Assembly: GCA_013813765.1 (NCBI GenBank) | Contig: JACCRC010000498.1 | Span: 1 to 33,202, forward strand | Source: Deltaproteobacteria bacterium | GTDB lineage: Bacteria > Myxococcota_A > Polyangia > Haliangiales > Haliangiaceae | Direction: 5' to 3' | DNA: 33,202 bases | In this document: in pieces, positions 1 to 11,504 of the stretch | Layout: the number at the start of each line of letters is the position of its first letter | Numbering within the stretch: the stretch's first letter is position 1 | The notes under the pieces: generated by a model | Seen by the model: the letters and a program-made list of their open reading frames with translations, nothing else | Told to the model about the DNA's origin: nothing | The model's database searches: none | Made by a program: the position numbers and the translations under genes

Positions 1-822
1 GCCGTGCTCGCCGAGCGCGCCCACCGCACGATCGAGCTCGCCTCCGCGCTCGTGATCGTCGCCCGCCTCGAGCTTGCCCGCGGTGATCGCGGCAACGCCC
101 GCGCAGCCGCCACACGCGCCGCTCGCGAGGCCGCGGCCGCGGGTCTGGTCCGCGCCCGCGTTCACGCACTCCTCGCGCTGTCGGCGCTCGCGCGCGACGA
201 CGACGATGCACCGTCCGCGGTGTCCTACGCGCGCGATGCCGCAGAGCTCGCGATGGTCGCCGGCCTGCCGGTCGAGCGGCTCGTGGCGCACGCCGCGCTC
301 GATGCGATCTCCGGCCACGAAGCGGTCGCGGATCCCTCGGCGCCGAGCGCCGCGACGATGGCCACGACCGCGATCGAAGGCGCCGCGCGTCTGCTCACGG
401 ATCTCGGTCTGACCGCACAGCGCCCGTTCCGCGTGATCGATGCCGAGGGCGTGCCGAGCGATGTCTCCGACGCGAACCCCGAGGTCCTCCGACTCGCGGC
501 CCGCGCGCTCGCGGTCGACGGTGTGCGCGAGGTGATCTGGCGCCACGGCGCCGAGCTCGCGGATCTCCGCCGCCGCAGCCTCCTCAAGCGCCTGCTGTTC
601 CTGTTCGCGTCGGCCCCCGGCAAGGTGTTCTCGAAGGAGGCGATCGTCCAGGCCGTGTGGAACGTCGAGTATCACCCGCTCCGCCACGACGCCGCGCTGT
701 TCACCAACATCATGCGAATCCGCCGCCTGCTCGGCGAGGATGGCTCCGAGATCATCCGCGTCACCGAAGATGGCTACCGTTTCGTCCCGCCCCGTGATTT
801 CCTCTTTGTCATCCCCCGGTGA
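1..822 (+). CDS. C-terminal part of a regulator ending in a winged-helix DNA-binding domain (5' end outside window)
   Basis: The frame is open from the first base, so the real start lies upstream; 273 residues are visible. Residues 1-160 are alanine- and arginine-rich helices resembling TPR-type repeats. The last 95 residues match the OmpR/PhoB-type winged helix (Trans_reg_C): a leucine-rich first helix (LLKRLLFLFASAPGKVFSKE), then a VW..EYHPLRHD segment, the recognition-helix pattern IMRIRRLLGE and the terminal wing GYRFVPP. Known proteins of this build carry an ATPase or FHA/kinase module before the helical repeats, but nothing of that is visible here. The stop overlaps the next start in GTGA, so the two genes are probably translated together. 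It most likely acts as a cytoplasmic transcription factor; the signal and the targets cannot be read. Confidence 0.8.
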   Translation, partial: AVLAERAHRTIELASALVIVARLELARGDRGNARAAATRAAREAAAAGLVRARVHALLALSALARDDDDAPSAVSYARDAAELAMVAGLPVERLVAHAALDAISGHEAVADPSAPSAATMATTAIEGAARLLTDLGLTAQRPFRVIDAEGVPSDVSDANPEVLRLAARALAVDGVREVIWRHGAELADLRRRSLLKRLLFLFASAPGKVFSKEAIVQAVWNVEYHPLRHDAALFTNIMRIRRLLGEDGSEIIRVTEDGYRFVPPRDFLFVIPR

Positions 823-1406
823 AGAAGAAGACCGCCACGAAGAAGGGTAAGCCCGCGGCCAGGAAGAAGGCCGCGACGAAGAGACCTGCCAAGGCGAAGG
901 CGAAAGCTGCGCCGAAGGCGAAGTCCAAGACGAAGCCGAAATCGAAGGCCGCCGCGAAGCCGAAGGCCCCGAAGCTCTCGAAGTGGCCCGCCTTTATCGA
1001 GAAGCACGGCGTCGTGCTGGCGTCCGCGAAGGGCGCGGTGCCGAGCCTCGCCGAGGCGATCGCCGGGGAGTCGATCGTCGGTAGCTGGTGGTCGCACCCG
1101 AAGGCGCAGGTGATCTTCGATGCGCTCTCCGACATCGATGACGACGTCGATATTCGCTGCTTCAAGCTCGTCGACGGCAAGGTCACGTTCGTCCATCGCC
1201 GGCTGTGGCCGGCGCTCGTGCGCCTCGCGCGCGAAGGCCGCATTCCGGCCGAACGCGCGGCGAGCGTGCAGCAGGAGCACTTGCCGACCGGCGAGCATCG
1301 CAACATCGTCACGCCGTTTCCCGACTGGGTCCCCGACGAGGTCGCCGCAGCCGCGGAACAGTTGACCGCCGACGTCGCGCGCAAGCAGCTCGGCGCCTGG
1401 GCCTGA
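819..1406 (+). CDS. Protein with histone H1-like Lys/Ala tail and a small conserved globular domain
   Basis: 195 residues from a GTG that overlaps the preceding stop (GTGA). Residues 2-55 are almost only Lys, Ala, Pro and Arg in short repeats such as KPAARKKAATKRPAKAKAKA, like the tail of bacterial histone H1-like proteins. From about residue 58 there is a folded domain with the motif ESIVGSWWSHPKAQVIF, then a segment DIRCFKLVDGKVTFVHRRLW. I recall similar GSWW.HP.....F proteins as uncharacterised hypotheticals in several phyla. The tail probably binds nucleic acid nonspecifically; the role of the domain is unknown. Coupling to a DNA-binding regulator fits a chromosome- or transcription-related job, but that is inference. 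Confidence 0.8.
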   Translation: MKKKTATKKGKPAARKKAATKRPAKAKAKAAPKAKSKTKPKSKAAAKPKAPKLSKWPAFIEKHGVVLASAKGAVPSLAEAIAGESIVGSWWSHPKAQVIFDALSDIDDDVDIRCFKLVDGKVTFVHRRLWPALVRLAREGRIPAERAASVQQEHLPTGEHRNIVTPFPDWVPDEVAAAAEQLTADVARKQLGAWA

Positions 1407-1540
1407 GGCGCACCGAAACACGGACGCACCGTCCGCACATCGGCCGCACCGGACGACCCGCCCCAGGAATGTCGCGCGCTTGCGCAGGGCATGAATGATG
1501 CTGCTCCATCGCGAGAACCGACTAGAATGGAGCTGTGGCG

Positions 1541-1789
1541 ATGGCGAACGACGACCTCACTGTGCGTGTGCTCATCGAGATCCGTGATCAGATTGGTGTC
1601 ACGAACACGCGGCTCGACCAGCTAACACGGCGTGTGACCGAGAACGAGCACACGCTGAGCACCGCAATTAGCGAGGTGGTCTCCTCGAACCGCGAAATCG
1701 CAACGCTGTTGCGGGGCAAATTCGATCTTCGCGAGCGTGTGGAGCGCTGCGAGCGCGACATCCTCGATCTGAAACAGCGCGTGGGCTGA
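1541..1789 (+). CDS. Small coiled-coil protein of unknown function
   Basis: 82 residues from ATG at 1541; an in-frame GTG at 1535 is less likely because GGAG at 1529-1532 sits 8 bases before the ATG and only 2 before the GTG. The product is nearly all helix with heptad-like leucine, valine and isoleucine spacing (TNTRLDQLTRRVTENEHTLS, then LRERVERCERDILDLKQRVG), charged, with no signal peptide or membrane segment. It probably forms a coiled-coil dimer in the cytoplasm. Its codons use more A and T in third positions than the neighbours, which may point to a recent or weakly constrained origin. A TAGAAT box at 1523 could be a -10 element but no matching -35 is evident. No function assigned. Confidence 0.6.
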   Translation: MANDDLTVRVLIEIRDQIGVTNTRLDQLTRRVTENEHTLSTAISEVVSSNREIATLLRGKFDLRERVERCERDILDLKQRVG

Positions 1790-1854
1790 TGGCATCGAGA
1801 TTCAGGTCGCGTTTCGCCGCGAGTGCGAACAGCTGGATCTGAAGAGCTCGCGCG

Positions 1855-2841
1855 CTAGTTGAGCCACTGCGGCGTGGGCGCGGCCGGCTCCGGCGAGACC
1901 GCCGCGATCACGGCGTCGTCTGCGCGCTCCTGCTCCTCCCACGCGGCGAGGCGCTTCCGGTTCTGCCGGCGGCGGCGCCAGTACGCGAGCCCGAGGAGGA
2001 TCGCGCACATGATCCAGATGGCGAGGCCGAACAGACCGATCGGCACCATGAGGTAGCGCCGCGTCAGATCGCCTCTCCACTCGTCGAACAGCTCGTTCAG
2101 CGGCTTGCCGTACGCGGAGCGCGCGGCGAGATCGAGGTTCCCGGTGCGTCCGATCTCGGTGAGCCACTTCTTGAACGGCCAGCGATCTCCGTCGTCGTAC
2201 TTGTCGTCGTAGCGGCCGCGGCGGGAGAGGTAGCCGACGAAGTCGTAGCTCTGCGCGTACGCGCGGTTCGCGGGTAGCTCGGCGGCGGGGAACGTCGCGT
2301 CGAGCTCCGACAGCGGCACGATGCCGCCGAACCACGCCATCCCCGCGAGCGTCTCGGTACGCTCCCACGACCACTCACCCGAGTGCTGGTACGCGAAGCC
2401 CTCGTGCAGCCAGCGCGGCGCGCGATTGCCCAGCGCGACACCGAGCGCGATGTGCCCGAGCTCGTGGCGCAGCGTGCTCATCGCGTCGACGGCGTTGTGC
2501 CCGCGGCGCAGCGCCACCGAGAGGATGCCGAGGTCGGGATACGCGACGCCGATCGCCCATTGCGGGGCGCCACGGCCCGCGGGCGCGACCGCGTTCAGAC
2601 TCGAGGAGTCACGCACGAGGCGGACCTCGATCGCCTTCGGCACGGGAAGGTCGACGAGGTCGGCGCTGATCCGCACGAGCGCCGCCTCGGCTCCCTCCGC
2701 GAGATCCTGCGCGGTGTCCTCGAGTCCCGGCTCGGCGTAGACGGTGATGCGACCGCGGTGAGCGGCCTGCACGAGCGGAGTCGCGGCGGCGCTGGACATC
2801 CAGCCAAACATCGCGAGAAGTAGTGCTGCGACGTACCTCAC
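1855..2841 (-). CDS. Exported, membrane-anchored zinc metalloprotease-like protein (HELGH, gluzincin pattern)
   Basis: 328 residues from a GTG at 2841 that overlaps the stop of the upstream gene in GTGA; the open frame runs 34 codons further up but that part lies inside the upstream gene. Residues 1-20 are a signal sequence ending SSAAA. HELGH at 126-130 is the zinc site, and the downstream WLHEGFAYQ (Glu147) gives the third ligand, the arrangement of peptidase MA-like gluzincins. A single membrane helix at about 267-289 is followed by an arginine-rich stretch (RRRRQNRKR), so the catalytic domain should face the periplasm with a short cytoplasmic tail. The substrate is unknown. Coupling to the PEGA-like protein upstream suggests joint action at the envelope. 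Confidence 0.85.
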   Translation of the reverse strand: MRYVAALLLAMFGWMSSAAATPLVQAAHRGRITVYAEPGLEDTAQDLAEGAEAALVRISADLVDLPVPKAIEVRLVRDSSSLNAVAPAGRGAPQWAIGVAYPDLGILSVALRRGHNAVDAMSTLRHELGHIALGVALGNRAPRWLHEGFAYQHSGEWSWERTETLAGMAWFGGIVPLSELDATFPAAELPANRAYAQSYDFVGYLSRRGRYDDKYDDGDRWPFKKWLTEIGRTGNLDLAARSAYGKPLNELFDEWRGDLTRRYLMVPIGLFGLAIWIMCAILLGLAYWRRRRQNRKRLAAWEEQERADDAVIAAVSPEPAAPTPQWLN

Positions 2842-4010
2842 GGGTAGTTCAGCTCCACGCGCTGCGTGTTCTCGGCGGTGTCGTGCAGGTACAGCACCGT
2901 GCCGCCGATCGCGGCCGCACCGATCAGCGCGGCATAGACCCACCAGCGCGCGGGCTCCTCGGCCTTGCCCTTGCGCTTGCGATCCTTGGGATCCTCGACG
3001 AGCAGCGGCTGATCCGGATCCGGCGCGCGATCGTTCCAGGTCTGCACGCGATCCTTGATCAGCGCGATCAGTCGATCGGCCTCGGCCAGCGTACCGACTC
3101 CATCCTCACTGCCGAGCCGGCGCGGCGGCTCGCTCGCACCGACGTGACCCCATGCCTCGAGCGAGTTGCCGCGCCGGATCAGCGCGACGCGTGCGTCGAC
3201 CATAGCGAGCACGGCAGCGAGCTCGGCCGGAGCGGGCAGGGCGCCCTTCCAGCTCGCGACGCGCGCAGCGATCTCGGAGCTCGGCGCTGCCTGATCCGTC
3301 GTCGGGATGTGGAGGCGCGTCTGCGTCTTCACCGCCTTGCCCTGACCCCAGCCGCGCTTGGTTCCCTTGCCGGCGCCGATCACGTGGTCGCCTGCAGCTA
3401 CGAACGTCTTGAGCGGCGACACACCCGCGCGCCGGAAGTCGATCCAGATCTCTGCACCCGGAACGTCGGTCACGATCTCGAGTGGAAACGTGTCGCGATC
3501 GAGCGCCGCATCGATCTCGGGATACTTCGCCCACACATCCTTCGGCACCTCGCTACTGCCACCCGCGATGCGCAGCCACTGCGCGACCTGCAGCGCGACA
3601 TCGGTATCGCCCGCGCGATCAGCACAGAGCAGCACGTACGTCAGCGCGCGCGGCAGCTCCGGCACGGAAAGTCCTGCGGCCTGGCGCGCGGCCGACGTGC
3701 CGATCGCGAGCTTCGCGGCCGTGGTCGCGCCGACGCAATCGAGCGCACCGAAGGCGCGCTGTGCTTCCACCATCGCAGCGGCGAGGATCACGGCATCACC
3801 ATCGGCGCTCACGGCGGCGAGCGCGTCCTCGACGTTGTCACCGATCACGGCCTCGAGACCGGCGGCGACCACCACACCCGCGAGCCGTCGGCGCACCGCA
3901 CCGTCATCCGCAGGTCCGAGATCGATCACCGCGACGCGCTCGCGCGTCTTCGCCGTGGGCGCGGCGGCCACGGGCGCCGCTACCAGCACGGCGATCGCAA
4001 ATGCGATCAT
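2838..4010 (-). CDS. Exported PEGA-like envelope protein with C-terminal membrane helix
   Basis: 390 residues from ATG at 4010; the open frame continues upstream but only through the spacer and repeat element. Residues 1-16 are a signal peptide (IAFAIAVLVAAPVAAAP). The middle contains a PEGA-like beta segment, FPLEIVTDVPGAEIWIDFRR, followed by GVSPLKTFVAAGDHVI, the usual pattern of surface-layer-associated PEGA domains. Near residues 355-375 is a hydrophobic helix (WWVYAALIGAAAIGGTVLYL). The region before it is helical and holds a KDRKRKGK basic stretch. PEGA proteins are thought to bind envelope or surface components, and no enzymatic motif is visible. The upstream spacer is almost wholly a two-hairpin repeat whose outer end supplies AGGT just two bases before the ATG, a weak ribosome-binding site. 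Confidence 0.75.
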   Translation of the reverse strand: MIAFAIAVLVAAPVAAAPTAKTRERVAVIDLGPADDGAVRRRLAGVVVAAGLEAVIGDNVEDALAAVSADGDAVILAAAMVEAQRAFGALDCVGATTAAKLAIGTSAARQAAGLSVPELPRALTYVLLCADRAGDTDVALQVAQWLRIAGGSSEVPKDVWAKYPEIDAALDRDTFPLEIVTDVPGAEIWIDFRRAGVSPLKTFVAAGDHVIGAGKGTKRGWGQGKAVKTQTRLHIPTTDQAAPSSEIAARVASWKGALPAPAELAAVLAMVDARVALIRRGNSLEAWGHVGASEPPRRLGSEDGVGTLAEADRLIALIKDRVQTWNDRAPDPDQPLLVEDPKDRKRKGKAEEPARWWVYAALIGAAAIGGTVLYLHDTAENTQRVELNYP

Positions 4011-4012
4011 GG

Positions 4013-4064
4013 ACCTGCGCACCGCTGGCGCGGTGCTGCGCGGTCCGCCAGAGGCGGACCTTGC
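4013..4064 (+). repeat. Two-hairpin intergenic repeat, copy 1
   Basis: 52 bp element: outer ACCTGCGC; stem 1 GCACCGC (4019-4025), loop TGGC, GCGGTGC (4030-4036); linker TGCGC; stem 2 GGTCCGCC (4042-4049), loop AGA, GGCGGACC (4053-4060); end CTTGC. Both stems are perfect. The element fills the spacer between two minus-strand genes: its right end touches the PilZ gene's stop codon and its left end lies 3 bases from the next gene's ATG. Matching copies are at 17568-17620 (opposite orientation) and 21650-21703. It could act as an attenuator or partial terminator between the two genes. Confidence 0.85.
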
Positions 4065-4378
4065 TAGCCGGCCGTGAGCTGCTTGAAGTACTCGTTCAAG
4101 GCCCATACGTCACGTGCGCGAAGGCCGTCGAACTGAATGCCCACGCTCGAATCGTCGGACCACCGCACCGTCGCACCGACCTCGATCGGCTCTGCCATCG
4201 TCGGGATCACGAACTGCATGTTGCAGCGGATGCCCATCGGCTGCTTCTGGGACGCTGCGATCAGCGCCCCACCGAGGGAGAGGTTCGTGATCGTGCAGTC
4301 GTACGTGCCGCCGCTGATCGAGATCTTGCCGGCGATCGTGACGGCGTGACGGGTGGATGAACGGCGATTGTCGGCCAC
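4064..4378 (-). CDS. PilZ domain protein (probable c-di-GMP receptor)
   Basis: 104 residues from GTG at 4378, chosen because GAGGGA lies about 7 bases upstream; the longer open frame has no such site. This is a stand-alone PilZ domain: RRSSTRH near residues 5-11 carries the RxxxR motif and ITNLSLGGALI carries the D/NxSxxG motif, the two c-di-GMP-contacting motifs (Asn replaces the usual Asp). The end, GIQFDGLRARDVWALNEYFK, matches the usual C-terminal helix of this fold. Myxobacteria use such small receptors in motility and exopolysaccharide control, but the partner here is not known. A two-hairpin repeat follows directly after its stop. Confidence 0.88.
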   Translation of the reverse strand: MADNRRSSTRHAVTIAGKISISGGTYDCTITNLSLGGALIAASQKQPMGIRCNMQFVIPTMAEPIEVGATVRWSDDSSVGIQFDGLRARDVWALNEYFKQLTAG

Positions 4379-4476
4379 AGGAATCCCTCGAGGCCATTGT
4401 AAGCGCGTCCATCCGAAAAGAATGGATCCGAAACCGCGTTTCGCACCCTGCCTCATCAGGCGGCAGGTGGAGCTTC

Positions 4477-5505
4477 CTACTGAAGCTTGATGTCGATGTA
4501 CGCCTTCTTGCGCAGCTCGTCGATCCAGGTCTGCGTCTGCTTATCCATCTCGCGGCGGCGCAGCTCCCGCGCGAGCTGCTCCTTCATCTCGGGAAACGGC
4601 TTGAGGTCGGACTTCTTGACCTCGCTGACGAAGAACACGTGGATTCCCTGAGGGCCGGTGACCGGTCCGCGCACATCGCCCTTTTCCATCGCGAACACGA
4701 TCGGCTCCCATTCGGGATTTGCGAGGCTGTTGCGCTGGAACCAGCCGAGCTCGCCGCCGGTCGCCTTCGTCCCGACATCATCGGACACCTCGCCGGCAAC
4801 CTTCGCGAACTCCTCGCCGGCCTTGACCCGGTTGACCGCCATCGCCGCCTTCTCCTTCGCCTCGCCGAGCTGCTGCTCGGTGACGTGGTCCGGCAGCTTG
4901 AACAGGATGTGCGAAAGCTTTACAGCGCTGACCGCGGCGCTCCGGCGCGACAGCTCGTCGTAGCGAGCCTTGATGTCCTCGTCGGTGACGTTGACCTTCG
5001 GGGCGACCAGCTGGTTGACCGCGCGGAGGCGCAACAGCTGGCGGCGAAGATCGGTCTTGTAATTACCGAGCGTGTAGCCCTGCGCCGCGAGCACCTGCGC
5101 GAGTGCGGCGTCGTCGAGGTTGTTCGACGACTTGATCTCGTCGAGCGCCGCCTGCACCTCGCTGGACTCGACCTCGATCTTCGCGGAGTCAGCCGCCTGG
5201 ACGATCAGCTCCTCGTTGACCATCTCGTCGAGCACCTGGCCGCGCAGCTTGTCGATCCGGCGCTCGCGCTCCTTCGGATCGGCGATCTGCTGCGCTTCAC
5301 CGATCACCGGCACCATGCGTGCCTCGAGCTCGCTGCGCAGGATGATCGAATCGTTGATCACCGCGACCACGCGCTCGAAGATCACCTTCTTGCCGGCGTT
5401 GGGCGACGTGGTGGGCTTTGCGGCCTTGTCGTCGGGAGCCGCCCACGCGATCGCAGGGATCAGCAGGGCGAGGATCGAGAGCTTGCGCACGAGCATTGGA
5501 CTCAC
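4477..5505 (-). CDS. SurA-like periplasmic peptidyl-prolyl isomerase / chaperone
   Basis: 342 residues from GTG at 5505, which overlaps the upstream stop (GTGA); an in-frame ATG 9 bases later is an alternative. A signal peptide covers residues 1-23 (LSILALLIPAIAWAAP). The SurA_N-type helical domain follows (VIFERVVAVINDSIILRSEL, a hallmark of SurA), then one parvulin (PpiC) domain at about 195-300 with LSHILFKLP and GGELGWFQRNSLANPEWEPIV, then a C-terminal helix. E. coli SurA has two parvulin domains; this one has one. It should assist folding of outer-membrane proteins in the periplasm. It is the last gene of an mfd/parvulin/surA-like operon. Confidence 0.9.
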   Translation of the reverse strand: MSPMLVRKLSILALLIPAIAWAAPDDKAAKPTTSPNAGKKVIFERVVAVINDSIILRSELEARMVPVIGEAQQIADPKERERRIDKLRGQVLDEMVNEELIVQAADSAKIEVESSEVQAALDEIKSSNNLDDAALAQVLAAQGYTLGNYKTDLRRQLLRLRAVNQLVAPKVNVTDEDIKARYDELSRRSAAVSAVKLSHILFKLPDHVTEQQLGEAKEKAAMAVNRVKAGEEFAKVAGEVSDDVGTKATGGELGWFQRNSLANPEWEPIVFAMEKGDVRGPVTGPQGIHVFFVSEVKKSDLKPFPEMKEQLARELRRREMDKQTQTWIDELRKKAYIDIKLQ

Positions 5506-6581
5506 GGGGCGGGCGAGGGGTTGCCAGGATCAGAAGCCGCGGGGGCGAGCGGAGGCGGAGGCGGCGTGGTTGCACCACCCATCGCCGGCGGCGTCAGGTC
5601 GCTGCCGTGGCCGTCGTCCTGCGCCATCGAGGTGTCGATCCGGACCTTCGCGAGGTTTGCCTCGTTGATCTCGATCTTCGAGCTGGTGCGCAGCTTGTCG
5701 ACGAAGTCCTTCTGCGCCTTGATCCGGTTCTCGCGGAACAGCTTGTTGCGGATCGCGGCCTTCGCGTCGTCGAACGACTTCGTCATCGACTTGCGGCGAC
5801 CGGTCTGCTTGAGGATGTAGAAGTTGCCGTTGCCCGCGTCGAGCACGCCGGAGACATCACCGGTGTTGTTCAGGCCGAATGCACCGCGCACCACCGGCGC
5901 GGGCAGCTCCTTCGTCGTGGCATCGAAGTAGCGCAGGTCACCGCCGCGCAGCTTCGTGTCCTCGTCGGCGGAGTACTTCATCACGAGATCGCGGAAGCCC
6001 TTGTTGGTCTTGCCAGCCTCGCCCTTCGCCTCGAGCGCGACGCGGTCGGCCTGCGCCTTGTTCTTGACGATGATCGCCGAGGCGCGGACCTCCTCGGGCT
6101 TCACGTACTCCGCGACGTTCGCGTCGTAGTACGCCTTCATCTCCGCCTCGGGAACGTTCTCCGCCGTGACCTTCGCGTCGAACTCGTCGCGCATCAGCTT
6201 CTGGATCATCACCTGCTTCATCGTGCGGACGACCTCGGGATCCTTGTCGAGGCCGCGGCGATAGGCTTCCTTCGCGAGCACCTCGAACCGCACGAGCGAG
6301 TCGAGGAACTCCTTCTTCTGCTCGAGTGACGTGTAGCGCGCGCGGATGTACGGCGACTGGCGGTTGATCCGCTCCTGGAAGTCGCCGAGCGTGATCGTGA
6401 CGTCGTCGATCTTCGCGAGCGGCGACTTCAGCTCCTCCGCACCTTGCGGCGGCGCGGTGGGACCACCAGCGCGGCGTTCGGACGACGGCTCCGACTTGCT
6501 GACGCCGTCGGACTTCTTCTGGCAGCCGCTCGTGAGCGCGAGCCCGAAGGCGAGAAGACCGACGGTCGGAAACCGAATCAT
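5502..6581 (-). CDS. Parvulin-type peptidyl-prolyl isomerase lipoprotein
   Basis: 359 residues from ATG at 6581 (GTG at 6584 is also possible). The signal peptide ends in LTSGC, a lipobox, so the product is lipid-anchored. A SurA_N-like helical region (LAKIDDVTITLGDFQERI) precedes a PpiC domain at about 165-270: PEEVRASAIIVKN, then LVMKYSADEDTKLRGGDLRY and VVRGAFGLNNTGDVSGVL. The C-terminus is a proline/alanine-rich disordered tail. It resembles PrsA/SurA-type foldases that handle exported proteins. It starts 11 bases after the mfd stop and overlaps the SurA-like gene, so the pair probably divides outer-membrane protein folding. Catalytic activity is not guaranteed from sequence alone. Confidence 0.87.
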   Translation of the reverse strand: MIRFPTVGLLAFGLALTSGCQKKSDGVSKSEPSSERRAGGPTAPPQGAEELKSPLAKIDDVTITLGDFQERINRQSPYIRARYTSLEQKKEFLDSLVRFEVLAKEAYRRGLDKDPEVVRTMKQVMIQKLMRDEFDAKVTAENVPEAEMKAYYDANVAEYVKPEEVRASAIIVKNKAQADRVALEAKGEAGKTNKGFRDLVMKYSADEDTKLRGGDLRYFDATTKELPAPVVRGAFGLNNTGDVSGVLDAGNGNFYILKQTGRRKSMTKSFDDAKAAIRNKLFRENRIKAQKDFVDKLRTSSKIEINEANLAKVRIDTSMAQDDGHGSDLTPPAMGGATTPPPPPLAPAASDPGNPSPAP

Positions 6582-6591
6582 CACAACTAGT

Positions 6592-10110
<3,519 letters not shown>

Positions 10111-10160
10111 CGCGGCGCACCCTAGCACCCACCCGCGACGCGTGTTACGACGCGGTCCGC

Positions 10161-11504
10161 GTGCTGCGAGTTGTCGTGATCGCGGGGCTGCTCGCCACCG
10201 TATCGACCCAGGCGGCGCACGCGGGGCAGGCGACATGCAGTAACCCCGGCGTGCCGATCGGTGCCGCGGCATCGGCCGAGCTGTTGCCGGGGCGGCTCAC
10301 GCTGAACCTCACCAACGGCGTCCTGACGTTCTCGGGTACCGAGACGCTCGACGATGTCTCCGGTCCCGTTCGCTATGACTCGCACCTGGTCCTGCTCGAG
10401 ACGCGGCTGGGTGCCGAGTACGCGCTCACGCCGTACCTCGCGATCGGTGGTGCGCTGCCGTTCCGCGTCATCGATGTCGACGTGCACTACAGCGATGCGA
10501 GCACCGGCATGCCGCGCGATCCGTCGTTCGCCAGCATCCACGCGCGCGCAGAGACGCTCACCGGCCTCGGCGATGCTTCGCTCCATGTCCACGCCGCGGT
10601 GTTGCGCGGCAGCTTCGCGATCCACGCGCGCGCGGGCACCACGATCCCGACGGGAGATGCGCTCGAGGAGGATCCGTTCGCGCTCGGCCGCATCGGCCAG
10701 GAGCACGATCACATCCAGCTCGGCACCGGCACGTTCATGCCGTTCATCGCCGCGGAGGTGCAGCGGCCCGTCGGCACGACGACGCTCGCCGCGTGGAGCA
10801 TCGCGTACCTATCGGTCTACGAGAGCTCGATCGGCTACAAGCCCGGCAGCCGGATCTCCGGCGGTATCTCCGCGGCATCGGGCCTTGGCAGCAAGGTCCT
10901 GACGTTCGGCGTCGGGGCGGATGTGCACGGCGAGACCGCCGAGACCTGGAACGGCGTCGTGCCACTCGACGAGGGCAACGCCGGTCGCTACGACGTCCTC
11001 GCCGGTGGCTCCGTCGCCTGGCGTGCGACCAAGTCGCTCGCGATCACCGCCGACGTGAAGGTGCCGGTCTACTCGCACGTCACCGGCACCCAGCTCGACT
11101 ACGGCATCGTCGCCGGGCTCGGCATCGTCGCTGCGTTCGACGTCAAGCCGCGCGCGTCGTACAAGGGCCTCGACGAGCAGACGGTCGGTCCCGCCGGCAG
11201 CGCCACACCCGTGACGCCCGTGCTCGGCAAGATCACCGTGTTCGATTTGTGGGCCGACTGGTGCGCGCCATGTCGCGAGCTCGATGAGCGAATGGCTGCG
11301 CTCGCGCGTCGGTATCCCGATCGGATCGCGGTGCGAAAGCTCGAGGTCGTCGACAGCGACAGCGAGGGATGGAAGGCGTTCCTCGCGCCCGGCAAGTTCG
11401 ACTTGCCGCACGTGAAGGTCTACGGCACCGATGGCCGGCTCCTGTTCGAAAAGACCGCGTCGCCCGCGGAGCTCGTGAAGGCCGTCGAGGACGCGCTGCG
11501 CTGA
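10161..11504 (+). CDS. Outer-membrane barrel-like protein fused to a C-terminal thioredoxin domain
   Basis: 447 residues from GTG at 10161; no clear ribosome-binding site is visible, so the start is provisional, but the following LRVVVIAGLLATVSTQAAHA is a good signal peptide. Residues 30-345 alternate polar and hydrophobic positions in short strands (LVLLETRLGAEYALTPYLAI, LAITADVKVPVYSH, LDYGIVAGLGIVAAFDVK), like transporter-type outer-membrane barrels. After a glycine/proline linker comes a thioredoxin fold with WADWCAPCRELDERM (Cys368, Cys371) and the cis-proline segment FDLPHVKVYG. If the first part is a barrel, the thioredoxin domain would hang in the periplasm and act on disulfides there. 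Divergent from mfd with about 50 bp between starts. Confidence 0.8.
   Translation: MLRVVVIAGLLATVSTQAAHAGQATCSNPGVPIGAAASAELLPGRLTLNLTNGVLTFSGTETLDDVSGPVRYDSHLVLLETRLGAEYALTPYLAIGGALPFRVIDVDVHYSDASTGMPRDPSFASIHARAETLTGLGDASLHVHAAVLRGSFAIHARAGTTIPTGDALEEDPFALGRIGQEHDHIQLGTGTFMPFIAAEVQRPVGTTTLAAWSIAYLSVYESSIGYKPGSRISGGISAASGLGSKVLTFGVGADVHGETAETWNGVVPLDEGNAGRYDVLAGGSVAWRATKSLAITADVKVPVYSHVTGTQLDYGIVAGLGIVAAFDVKPRASYKGLDEQTVGPAGSATPVTPVLGKITVFDLWADWCAPCRELDERMAALARRYPDRIAVRKLEVVDSDSEGWKAFLAPGKFDLPHVKVYGTDGRLLFEKTASPAELVKAVEDALR

Noticed and set aside
4357..5820. Long plus-strand open frame opposite the SurA-like gene
   Set aside because: The minus strand encodes a clear SurA/parvulin protein with signal peptide; the plus frame is a composition artefact.
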